Position numbers and translations under genes: made by a program. A stretch of DNA of 8,210 nt, taken from NCBI GenBank assembly GCA_003450655.1, contig DMFG01000010.1, forward strand, positions 1 through 8,210, in the 5' to 3' direction. Positions 1 through 6,057 of this stretch are shown here, one piece after another. The stretch's first letter is position 1, and each line of letters opens with the position of its first letter. Below the pieces are notes generated by a model, which worked only from the letters and a program-made list of their open reading frames with translations, had not been told where the DNA came from and did no database searches. This DNA comes from Coxiellaceae bacterium (GTDB taxonomy: Bacteria; Pseudomonadota; Gammaproteobacteria; Coxiellales; Coxiellaceae).

Positions 1-2
1 GA

Positions 3-764
3 GGTCTGGGTCGTATTTCAGTGTTATCACAGCGCCGATTGATGAGGTCTGTGTCCGAGCCTAACTTTGCCGATATTGCTACATTTTCACGTAATCAGGT
101 TCGTAATGCGATTAAAAAACTACTTCGTGCGTTATGTATTAATCTTAATGCCTGTGGGGACGTGCCTGAGTCACTACATCCAGCTATTTTTAATGAAGCA
201 ACGTTTGCCAAGTTTCCATTGAGTAAAGCTAAAGAAATCTTGCATCAAGAGATTATTAATTTATTTAAAAATAAAGTTGCTTTGTTAAAAGATTTATTGA
301 GTTACCGTGCCTTGCATCGGTTTTACGGACTGCTGCCTAGAGTGTTACGTAAGGATTTTGTTGAATTCCCACTATTTGATCCTTTAACTTTATTTCAGGA
401 TAAAACACCTTTTGCTGATGATAGTCCTTACTCTATGATGTTTGCGGTGCAGCATTTTTTATTTCAGGCAGATTGCATTAATCGAAGTAATTATTCGGAT
501 GCCATGCATGGCCCGCTGCATTTTTTGAACGCATATGTAGATGTGATATGGCGTATGGGTATGTCTGAATTATGGAACGATTGCGTGATGCTGTATAGGT
601 CATTGGATAAGCGTTCCGAATTTGTTAATGACTATGCCGTTTGTCGAGGGCAATTATTTGCATTGAAGTCGATCATGCACCCCTGTGAAGTGTCTCAGGT
701 GTCATCTTATGAGTCATACAATACTAGTGATGGTGATACTTCGACCTTATCGACGTTAAGTTAG
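3..764 (+). CDS. Hypothetical protein, candidate effector, probably 5'-truncated by window edge
   Basis: I do not recognise this family. The frame is open to the left edge. The first possible start in view is GTG at 21, with ATG at 42 next, but neither has a well-placed ribosome binding site, so the gene probably begins upstream. Counting from the GTG, 247 residues are visible. They are mostly predicted helix with no signal peptide or membrane segment. Residues 9-14 read R-S-V-S-E-P, an exact fit to the eukaryotic 14-3-3 mode I motif RSxSxP, preceded by two arginines. The last 25 residues are rich in Ser, Thr and acidic residues, as in many type IVB-secreted proteins, though this is not diagnostic. 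It lies on the same strand as three further candidate host-directed proteins. An effector role is inference; the coding call itself is firm because the frame is long and ends cleanly. Confidence 0.8.
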   Translation, partial: GLGRISVLSQRRLMRSVSEPNFADIATFSRNQVRNAIKKLLRALCINLNACGDVPESLHPAIFNEATFAKFPLSKAKEILHQEIINLFKNKVALLKDLLSYRALHRFYGLLPRVLRKDFVEFPLFDPLTLFQDKTPFADDSPYSMMFAVQHFLFQADCINRSNYSDAMHGPLHFLNAYVDVIWRMGMSELWNDCVMLYRSLDKRSEFVNDYAVCRGQLFALKSIMHPCEVSQVSSYESYNTSDGDTSTLSTLS

Positions 765-908
765 ATAGTTATATCAAGCTAGAGGTCAGTGGTCTCAGTT
801 TTGTTAGATATTATTTTAAAAAAACTATAAGAAAAACGGATTCATCATGTGTTTTTTAATTGTACAATGGGCTCATTATTAAGCCGTGATGCTGTGTTAT
901 ATGGTGGA

Positions 909-928
909 TTTAATCTTTTTTTAAGGGA
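909..928 (+). promoter_or_regulatory. PmrA-box-like tandem repeat upstream of the GH18 gene
   Basis: The sequence reads TTTAAT-CTTTT-TTTAAG followed by GGA: two hexamers of the form YTTAAK separated by five bases, an 11-bp repeat period. This fits the enteric PmrA box (YTTAAK-N5-YTTAAK) and the Legionella/Coxiella form, recalled as cTTAATatT-N2-cTTAATatT. It ends 56 bp before the GH18 start codon. A near-copy lies at 2268-2287. No strong -10 is obvious downstream; TATCAT at 964-969 is the best match but leaves a very short leader. Confidence 0.6.
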
Positions 929-984
929 ATCTCTTCAAGCTGGGTGCTAGTGTTTGTTATCGATATCATTATGCGAAACATCCC

Positions 985-2199
985 ATGAGTAACCTTAAAA
1001 TATTGACGTTCTTGAGTCTTTTCTTTTGTGCTGCCAAAGGCGGGGTGACTCAAGCACCTCTAAAACCTTCGTCAAGATCACAGGGTTTGCATGATCAATT
1101 TGTGCAGCTTCATGATGCGGCTGAGCAGGGTAGTACGGTTTTTGGTTACTGGTGTGGTCCAACAGAAGGGGGTTACTGTGGTTCGACAGATTTTTCAGAT
1201 ATCAATGTAGCTGCTGTTACTCATGCTCCATTTGCCTTTGCCTCAATATCCGACCAAGGTTATGTCAGTTTAAACTACGATGCTCCCATAGATACAACAC
1301 AGTTATTAAATCAAGGCGTAATTCCAGGTATTAGCCTGGGTGGAGCTGCGGCCAATCCAAATAACTGTCTCGATCATATCGATACTTGTGTAACAACACT
1401 GGGTGGAGTATTAGAAACCTATGAACAGTTAGGTTCTCCCTTCTTTTTTGTGGATTCGGATTTTGAGAGTCCTGAAGATAGTGCACAGATGGATCGATTG
1501 ATTCAGTTTTGGCTGGCTTTTAGGCAGCAATATCCAGAATATTTAATTACCATGGCGCCAGAGTGTGCTTATTTATGGTGTGGTGATGCAAGCTGGCCTT
1601 ATAATGCCTATGTCTCTGTGATTAATCAGCTGGGTCCTTATGGTGCTGATCTTATCTATCGTATTAATGTTCAAGCCTACAATAATTGGTGTAGCCTGAC
1701 TGCCAGTGCAGGTGAACAACAATTTAATGAAGATGTTGCCAGTACGTTTGTCAATGCTTGTTCTCAAACTGGCTATTTAGGTTTGTCAAATAATACAGAA
1801 ATATTTGGTTTAGGGGTTTTGGGTGCTAATCAAGATGGTGAGGGTTATACACCCCCTGAAACACTAGCAAGCTCATTGGATGCCATTGATGAGAGTTTTG
1901 GAACACGAAATGCCATGTTCTGGGATACGCTAACTGATCTGAATAATCGAGATGGGCAGTGGGCAATATCTTCTGCCATGGTTGAAGGTCTAACTCAATC
2001 CCCTACGATTAGTCCTGCAGATGCGACTCAAGAAACCCATGGACAACAGGATAATGACTTGCTGGTTTATGGCGGTCTTGTTGTCGGCGGTGTTGTGTCG
2101 TCGCTGTATTGTGGCGTCTTTTGTTGTAATAAGAGGTCATCAGAAGAGCTATCAGATAATCACAATTCGCCTTTAGTACTTAATGGGTCACCAGCTTAA
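985..2199 (+). CDS. Secreted, membrane-anchored GH18 (chitinase-like) glycoside hydrolase
   Basis: Probably hydrolyses beta-1,4-linked GlcNAc polymers such as chitin, or host N-glycans, outside the cytoplasm. Residues 1-24 form a signal peptide: one Lys, then a hydrophobic core ending Cys-Ala-Ala, with no valid lipobox. The GH18 barrel covers about 52-335. SLGG at 117-120 is the strand-3 motif. D157-S-D159-F-E161 is the catalytic DxDxE with the acid Glu kept. Also present are Q230-A-Y-N-N-W235 (substrate tyrosine region) and M311-F-W313-D near the last strand. The first Asp of DxxDxDxE is replaced by F154. Eight cysteines between 57 and 259 suggest disulfides. Residues 359-381 form a transmembrane helix ending in Cys-Cys, followed by Asn-Lys-Arg and a 20-residue polar tail. 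No clear Shine-Dalgarno precedes the ATG; the signal peptide supports this start. The upstream PmrA-like box suggests virulence-linked control. Confidence 0.85.
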   Translation: MSNLKILTFLSLFFCAAKGGVTQAPLKPSSRSQGLHDQFVQLHDAAEQGSTVFGYWCGPTEGGYCGSTDFSDINVAAVTHAPFAFASISDQGYVSLNYDAPIDTTQLLNQGVIPGISLGGAAANPNNCLDHIDTCVTTLGGVLETYEQLGSPFFFVDSDFESPEDSAQMDRLIQFWLAFRQQYPEYLITMAPECAYLWCGDASWPYNAYVSVINQLGPYGADLIYRINVQAYNNWCSLTASAGEQQFNEDVASTFVNACSQTGYLGLSNNTEIFGLGVLGANQDGEGYTPPETLASSLDAIDESFGTRNAMFWDTLTDLNNRDGQWAISSAMVEGLTQSPTISPADATQETHGQQDNDLLVYGGLVVGGVVSSLYCGVFCCNKRSSEELSDNHNSPLVLNGSPA

Positions 2200-2219
2200 G
2201 AAATATATGATGACTGCCT

Positions 2220-2228
2220 TGCTATAAT
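2220..2228 (+). promoter_or_regulatory. Extended -10 promoter element, possible distal promoter
   Basis: The sequence TGCTATAAT carries a TG one base before a perfect TATAAT hexamer. It has no good -35 at 16-18 bp, as expected for extended -10 promoters. It would start transcription near 2235, giving a leader of about 105 bases for the ankyrin-like gene. If used, the PmrA-like box at 2268-2287 would lie inside the transcript, so it may be a second, constitutive promoter or a chance match. Confidence 0.35.
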
Positions 2229-2267
2229 ACAGTATAAAAATCCTAAACAGTTCAGTAATAAGCTCTA

Positions 2268-2287
2268 TTTAATATTATCTTAAGGGA
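2268..2287 (+). promoter_or_regulatory. PmrA-box-like tandem repeat upstream of the ankyrin-like gene
   Basis: The sequence reads TTTAAT-ATTAT-CTTAAG followed by GGA, again YTTAAK-N5-YTTAAK. The first nine bases, TTTAATATT, match eight of nine in the remembered Legionella half-site cTTAATatT. It ends 52 bp before the start codon at 2340, almost the same distance as the GH18 copy (56 bp). Both copies continue into an identical 11-mer, TTAAGGGAATC (921-931 and 2280-2290). The downstream gene pair 2340-3916 would be its target. Confidence 0.65.
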
Positions 2288-2339
2288 ATCAATCATCAGT
2301 TACCACTAAAGTGCATCTATCTAATCACAGAGGTCTTTT

Positions 2340-3389
2340 ATGCCGAACCTTGCAGCTCTAGTAGAGGACATACAAACACTACCGGATCAAACCGTTCTCT
2401 CAAAGTGGAAGGATTTTTTACGTATACCTTATTACTGGGAGCAGTTTTGCGTTAATCCAAATATTGTTGTTGACTTATTGAGGTTGGTTGCTCGCAATCT
2501 TTCATTTGAGGTATTTGAAACAATCTATTCGGATATCAAGCAAAACTTTGGTGCATTTCATGCTCAAGTAGAAACCAATTCCCAGCGTTTTAGGTTGATA
2601 CTGGTTCAGCTTATAAAATCAAAATATATTCATTTCTCTCCATTTATACAGTACCTTACGTCACATGATCAGTTAAAGTTGATACAAGGTGTTGTTGGTG
2701 TCACTGATCAATCGTGTCGTAATGTCTTTCATCTTGCAGCAATATGGAGCCCTCATTCTGGTTTTTTTGACTTAATGAACGCTCTAAAAGATGATCGTGG
2801 TGCGCTTACTCATCTTGATCAATGTGATGCTTACGGGAAAACACCCTTGTATTATTTCAGTCTTCAGCGCAAGGATGATGAGTCAATAGCGGCTGTCATG
2901 CAGTTGCTGTCCTCCATTGGGATTGAGTTTGCTAAACAGCACTTTTTTAAAAAAATCTGTCCGATAGATCAACCAGGAGTGAATCACAGTTGTTTTGATG
3001 TGCTCTCGGAGGCTCGTCAGAAAGTATTCTTTAAATGCCTGCTTGCGGACTATTTTTTTGTCAGTGACAGCCGCGATAGTCACATAGATTATCAGTCTAT
3101 TATCGACGAAATTAAGCTTGATAATCTCTCAACGGTTATTCAGCAATTGCCCGCGCTGGTGAAGCAGCACAACTTAGTTGAGGGTAGGCTGCGTGCTTTG
3201 CTAGAAGTACTGGGTCAATCGAAAACGTCTCACTCGAATGATGCCTCAACACAAGAAAAACAAAAATGGTACAACTTATTTTCTCGTTTTGATAGGTCCA
3301 GTCTAGAGTCACCAAGTATGGGATGTGAGTTAATTAACATGAGAAAAGATCCTGAGGATCCAAACTCTGTTGTGAGTTTTCCTAGTTAG
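2340..3389 (+). CDS. Hypothetical protein with degenerate ankyrin-like repeats, candidate effector
   Basis: This 349-residue protein has no signal peptide or membrane helix. The start is set by AGAGG at 2329-2333, six bases before ATG. Residues 123-152 (D-Q-S-C-R-N-V-F-H-L-A-A and following) and 162-195 (C-D-A-Y-G-K-T-P-L-Y-Y and following) fit the ankyrin pattern D-x-x-G-x-T-P-L-H-x-A-A. That is two divergent units, enough to suggest an ankyrin-type fold but too degenerate to be certain. The N-terminal 120 and C-terminal 150 residues are predicted helical and match nothing I know. The C-terminal 50 residues are polar and rich in Ser, Asp and Glu. The PmrA-like box upstream and a small CaaX-ended protein 11 bases downstream suggest a two-gene operon encoding type IVB substrates. 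The binding partner is unknown; the effector role is inferred. Confidence 0.8.
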   Translation: MPNLAALVEDIQTLPDQTVLSKWKDFLRIPYYWEQFCVNPNIVVDLLRLVARNLSFEVFETIYSDIKQNFGAFHAQVETNSQRFRLILVQLIKSKYIHFSPFIQYLTSHDQLKLIQGVVGVTDQSCRNVFHLAAIWSPHSGFFDLMNALKDDRGALTHLDQCDAYGKTPLYYFSLQRKDDESIAAVMQLLSSIGIEFAKQHFFKKICPIDQPGVNHSCFDVLSEARQKVFFKCLLADYFFVSDSRDSHIDYQSIIDEIKLDNLSTVIQQLPALVKQHNLVEGRLRALLEVLGQSKTSHSNDASTQEKQKWYNLFSRFDRSSLESPSMGCELINMRKDPEDPNSVVSFPS

Positions 3390-3400
3390 TACAAAAAAGG

Positions 3401-3916
3401 ATGAAGTCGATTGTGAATATATCCGGGTCTAGCAAACACGTTTTGAGAGAGGTTCTAACCCGTAAGCTATACGATGCTTTGCTTTTAGATGATGAGAATG
3501 CAAAGAATATCCATGTGTATGTTGAGCGCCTCTTGGCTCATCTCGAAGCAATTGATGAGAGCTCTTTGGAGCGACAACAGAATTACAGCCTGACTTTCTT
3601 TAAGCGCCAGTCTGCGAAGATTCATCCTGAACTGAGCGATTCTTCGATGTTTTTAGGTGATCACTTATATATTACTCTGCCGATAGAGGGTGCCTATCTC
3701 GATGTTGCATTGACTATTCGACAAGAACAGTTAGTGTTGCCCTTAATTGAAGAGACTATCTATGTATATCGATATGATCATTATCCGGATCATGAAACTC
3801 GATCTAAAGCATTAGACTGCAGGCGTGCACAGGAGATTATTGTAGGGTCTTTCCGTCAGCCCGAGTGTATTAGGGCAGCTATTGAAGAGCAGTCTGGATG
3901 CTGCAGGTTTATGTAG
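3401..3916 (+). CDS. Hypothetical protein ending in a CaaX-type motif, candidate prenylated effector
   Basis: I do not recognise this 171-residue family. It is mixed helix and strand, without a signal peptide or membrane helix. The striking feature is the C-terminus, Ser-Gly-C167-C168-R169-F170-M171-stop. The last four residues have the CaaX layout with Met in the X position, which favours farnesylation by the eukaryotic enzyme. The adjacent Cys could take a second lipid. Bacteria lack CaaX farnesyltransferase, so the motif would only work inside a host cell, as known for several Legionella effectors including AnkB. The gene follows the ankyrin-like gene after 11 bases and is probably cotranscribed. 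The start is uncertain: AAAAGG lies directly against the ATG at 3401, too close for a normal ribosome binding site. GTG at 3413, about 12 bases from that AGG, is the alternative. It converges on msrBA with 22 bases between. Confidence 0.75.
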   Translation: MKSIVNISGSSKHVLREVLTRKLYDALLLDDENAKNIHVYVERLLAHLEAIDESSLERQQNYSLTFFKRQSAKIHPELSDSSMFLGDHLYITLPIEGAYLDVALTIRQEQLVLPLIEETIYVYRYDHYPDHETRSKALDCRRAQEIIVGSFRQPECIRAAIEEQSGCCRFM

Positions 3917-3938
3917 TTACAGTTTTTTTACTGATCAT

Positions 3939-4793
3939 TCAAAACCGTTTTACGCGTTGATGGCAATAGGGTGTTTGGCCATTTTTTTGATAATACTGTT
4001 GATGATCAATTTCGGCAGACCAGAATATGGTTGCCTGTTTTACGTGAGTGGCGACGTTAAGCCCGCTGTCTTTTAATTCTTTGATCAGAGCTTGACTGAT
4101 TGTTTGTTGAGTGTCGCAATGATAATAAATTCGACTGAGATACTGTTCACCACGATCAGGCCCCTGGCCGTAATGGTCGGTTGGGTCATGAATTTCAAAA
4201 AATAATTGGCACAGTGTTTGGTAGTTGGTGATAGCTGTATCAAAGAGAACACGAATGGCTTCAACATGCCCGGTGGTTCCTGAACAGACTGAAGCATAGT
4301 GTGGCTCTGAAGTGGTGCCTCCGGTATAGCCAACTTCTGTGAGAATAACACCGGGTTGTTGCTGCATCCAGTGTTCGACTCCCCAAAAACATCCTGCTGC
4401 AAAAATAGCCTCTTCCGTATTGAGTACGGTTTCGCTGTGTGTGAAGTCTAAGGCTAATCCATTCACACAGTGGCGCCTGTTTTTATCCGTTAAATACTCA
4501 CCATGAAAGACATGCCCTAAGTGACCTTGGCATTGAGCACAGGCAATCTCAGTGCGTCGCCCATCACTATCTGGGTGTCGTTGAATGCGATCAGGGATCT
4601 CGTCATCAAAACTCGGCCAACCACAACTGGATGAAAATTGATGGTGTGATCGAAACAAAGCAATGCCACACTGCCGACAACAGTACGTCCCATGCTCTCT
4701 AGTGGATTGCAGATGACTAGAGCCTGGCATCTCTGTACCTTTTTCAAAAAGAATGTGATAAGCAGCAGGTGTAAGGGTGGGTATTTTCAGCAT
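3939..4793 (-). CDS. msrBA: Bifunctional peptide methionine sulfoxide reductase MsrB-MsrA fusion
   Basis: Repairs oxidised methionine: the MsrB domain reduces the R-sulfoxide and the MsrA domain the S-sulfoxide, using thioredoxin or another reductant. Numbering from ATG at 4793 (284 residues), MsrB covers about 4-125. Two zinc CxxC pairs are present (C39/C42 and C85/C88), then HLGHVF and the catalytic C109 in R-H-C-V-N. MsrA covers about 128-284, with catalytic C135 in G-C-F-W-G, then GYTGG, C-S-G-T-T-G-H, HDPT and R-G-E-Q-Y, and a late Cys (C277) as likely resolving residue. The frame is open up to 4856, but upstream starts fall inside the likely promoter (TTGAAA at 4851-4856, CAAAAT at 4827-4832), and MsrB homology begins right after 4793. 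There is no signal peptide, so the protein is cytoplasmic. The order B-then-A differs from the A-B order of the Neisseria and streptococcal fusions. All catalytic residues are present. Confidence 0.93.
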   Translation of the reverse strand: MLKIPTLTPAAYHILFEKGTEMPGSSHLQSTREHGTYCCRQCGIALFRSHHQFSSSCGWPSFDDEIPDRIQRHPDSDGRRTEIACAQCQGHLGHVFHGEYLTDKNRRHCVNGLALDFTHSETVLNTEEAIFAAGCFWGVEHWMQQQPGVILTEVGYTGGTTSEPHYASVCSGTTGHVEAIRVLFDTAITNYQTLCQLFFEIHDPTDHYGQGPDRGEQYLSRIYYHCDTQQTISQALIKELKDSGLNVATHVKQATIFWSAEIDHQQYYQKNGQTPYCHQRVKRF

Positions 4794-4826
4794 GGTGAGT
4801 CTCTGATTGTCTAACATTCTACTATT

Positions 4827-4856
4827 ATTTTGATATACTATCGCGTATTGTTTCAA
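4827..4856 (-). promoter_or_regulatory. Candidate msrBA promoter
   Basis: On the minus strand TTGAAA (4856-4851) is followed after 18 bases by CAAAAT (4832-4827). This is a good -35 with a weak -10. It places transcription start near 4820, which gives a short leader to the ATG at 4793 and argues against the longer open frame. It overlaps the divergent MFS promoter and the dyad at 4845-4859. Confidence 0.4.
4831..4839 (+). promoter_or_regulatory. Extended -10 promoter for the MFS gene
   Basis: TGATATACT is TG-N-TATACT, an extended -10 with five of six consensus bases. No -35 at normal spacing is needed or seen. Transcription would start near 4846, leaving about 44 bases before ATG at 4890. 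This rules out translation from the upstream start at 4830. Confidence 0.5.
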
Positions 4857-4859
4857 TAC
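4845..4859. promoter_or_regulatory. Operator-like dyad between msrBA and the MFS gene
   Basis: GTATTG-TTT-CAATAC is a perfect 6-bp inverted repeat with a 3-base centre. It lies over the expected start of MFS transcription and covers the -35 of the divergent msrBA promoter. A dimeric repressor of TetR or MarR type could bind here and control both genes. Only the symmetry and position are seen; the regulator is not known and no intact regulator gene is in the window. Confidence 0.4.
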
Positions 4860-4876
4860 AGGGAAGTTTTTTTAAA

Positions 4877-4882
4877 AAAGGA
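4877..4882 (+). promoter_or_regulatory. Ribosome binding site that fixes the MFS start
   Basis: AAAGGA lies seven bases before ATG at 4890. It supports that start over the in-frame ATG at 4830, which has no ribosome binding site and overlaps the promoter. Confidence 0.7.
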
Positions 4883-4889
4883 TTCTTTA

Positions 4890-6053
4890 ATGACTCGCAA
4901 TAAAAAAATATACGTCTACATTGCATTATCATTTTTAACGATGGCTAATTATTCATTAGGTACATTTTTTCTTCCTGCTCTACCTATGATCGGTTCTTAC
5001 TTTAATGCGCCAAAATATGATGCACAATTGGCATACCCCTTGATTCTTTTAGGATCGTCGTTGGCATATCTTTACGTTGGCGCAATATCTGGTAGCTGCG
5101 GCGCAAAAAAAACACTTTTTCTTCAGCTCTTTTTTTATTTTTTAAGTTTTCTGATCTGTTTTCTATCAGGTAGTATGGTTGTATTTCTATTAGGTGTGTT
5201 TATACAGGGTATGTCTAGTTACTATACTTTGATCGTTAGATACTGCAATGTACAATTAGATTTTGACGTTGTTCAGCTTTTATCGATTCTTGCGTTTGTT
5301 GCTACCTTATTTATCCCTTTAAATGCAATGTTATCAGGCTATCTTGCACATTATAATTGGCGATATATATTTATTTTATGGATGATAGTCGCAGTTATTT
5401 GTTTAGTGCTTATTTATTTTTTACCCACAAAATCTAATGTCACTTACAAAGATTTTAGTTTTCTGGATTATTTTAAAAACTTGAAGTTTTTTATAACTAA
5501 TCATTCGTTTAACCAATATTTGATCGCTATGGTGACTGTTGGTTCGGTGAATGCAATATTTTACACATTATCTCCCCATATTTTCATTGTAGATTTTGGA
5601 ATCTCTGCCAAAATATATGCTTCATATTTATTCATTCCCACAGGTGGGTTACTTATTGGCTATGTGCTCACGCCTATTATTAAAAAAGCACATGGGGAAG
5701 CTCAATGTATCTTTATTGGCGAGATTATTGCATTTATTTCCATCTTTAGCTTTGTGGTTATTTTCTATTTTATACCAAATCCGATGGTCTTTATGGGTTT
5801 AATATCTATGTTTATGATCAGTTTTCCGATGGTTACTACGAATGTTTATATACAGGTCATGGGTATTAACGCCGCATTAGCCGGATCTGGTTTGTCTTTT
5901 ATTTCAGTGGGATTGAATCTATTGAATGGTGGCGTTGGTTTTACTGCTGCAAAGCAAGATGGTGAACAAATGGGTGTGTTGATGCTTATTATTTTAGTGG
6001 TCGGTTTCTCTTGTTATCACTATCTCAATAGTAAACGCTCTTCTGAAAACTAG
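4890..6053 (+). CDS. MFS transporter, Bcr/CflA-like drug:proton antiporter family (DHA1)
   Basis: Inner-membrane transporter, probably a proton-driven efflux pump; the substrate is unknown. The 387-residue protein is almost wholly hydrophobic and compatible with 12 membrane helices. Family signs are F-L-P-A-L-P-M-I at 27-34 after helix 1, the G64-x6-G71-A-K-K stretch at the position of MFS motif A, and P143 through N156-W-R-Y-I-F161 after helix 5, matching the P-L-x-G-G...W-R-W-I-F pattern of Bcr/CflA proteins. Motif A is degenerate: the usual Asp and Arg (GxLxDRxGR) are Gly and Ser/Ala here, so transport may be altered. The tail is short and polar (Lys-Arg-Ser-Ser-Glu-Asn). The gene is visibly AT-richer than msrBA, ppiB and purL, partly because it encodes so much Phe, Ile and Leu, but acquisition is possible. 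It stops 4 bp before the stop of the convergent lipoprotein gene, with no terminator between. Confidence 0.85.
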   Translation: MTRNKKIYVYIALSFLTMANYSLGTFFLPALPMIGSYFNAPKYDAQLAYPLILLGSSLAYLYVGAISGSCGAKKTLFLQLFFYFLSFLICFLSGSMVVFLLGVFIQGMSSYYTLIVRYCNVQLDFDVVQLLSILAFVATLFIPLNAMLSGYLAHYNWRYIFILWMIVAVICLVLIYFLPTKSNVTYKDFSFLDYFKNLKFFITNHSFNQYLIAMVTVGSVNAIFYTLSPHIFIVDFGISAKIYASYLFIPTGGLLIGYVLTPIIKKAHGEAQCIFIGEIIAFISIFSFVVIFYFIPNPMVFMGLISMFMISFPMVTTNVYIQVMGINAALAGSGLSFISVGLNLLNGGVGFTAAKQDGEQMGVLMLIILVVGFSCYHYLNSKRSSEN

Positions 6054-6057
6054 TGTG

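Noticed and set aside
780..803. Possible terminator after the first gene (GAGGTC...GGTCTC followed by TTTTG)
   Set aside because: The arms are not complementary (the partner of GAGGTC is GACCTC), so no stable stem forms.
1573..1767. Minus-strand open frame inside the GH18 gene
   Set aside because: Shadow of the GH18 coding frame, with no ribosome binding site and no recognisable content.
3919..3932. Short inverted repeat CAGT...ACTG between the CaaX gene and msrBA
   Set aside because: A four-base AT-containing stem is too weak to act as a terminator.
3882..4076. Plus-strand frame across the end of the CaaX gene with a hydrophobic segment
   Set aside because: It lies opposite the conserved MsrA C-terminus and overlaps the CaaX gene end; the hydrophobic stretch comes from reading msrBA backwards.
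4085..4747. Additional open frames on the minus strand within msrBA
   Set aside because: They overlap a gene with complete catalytic motifs in another frame and show no domain of their own.
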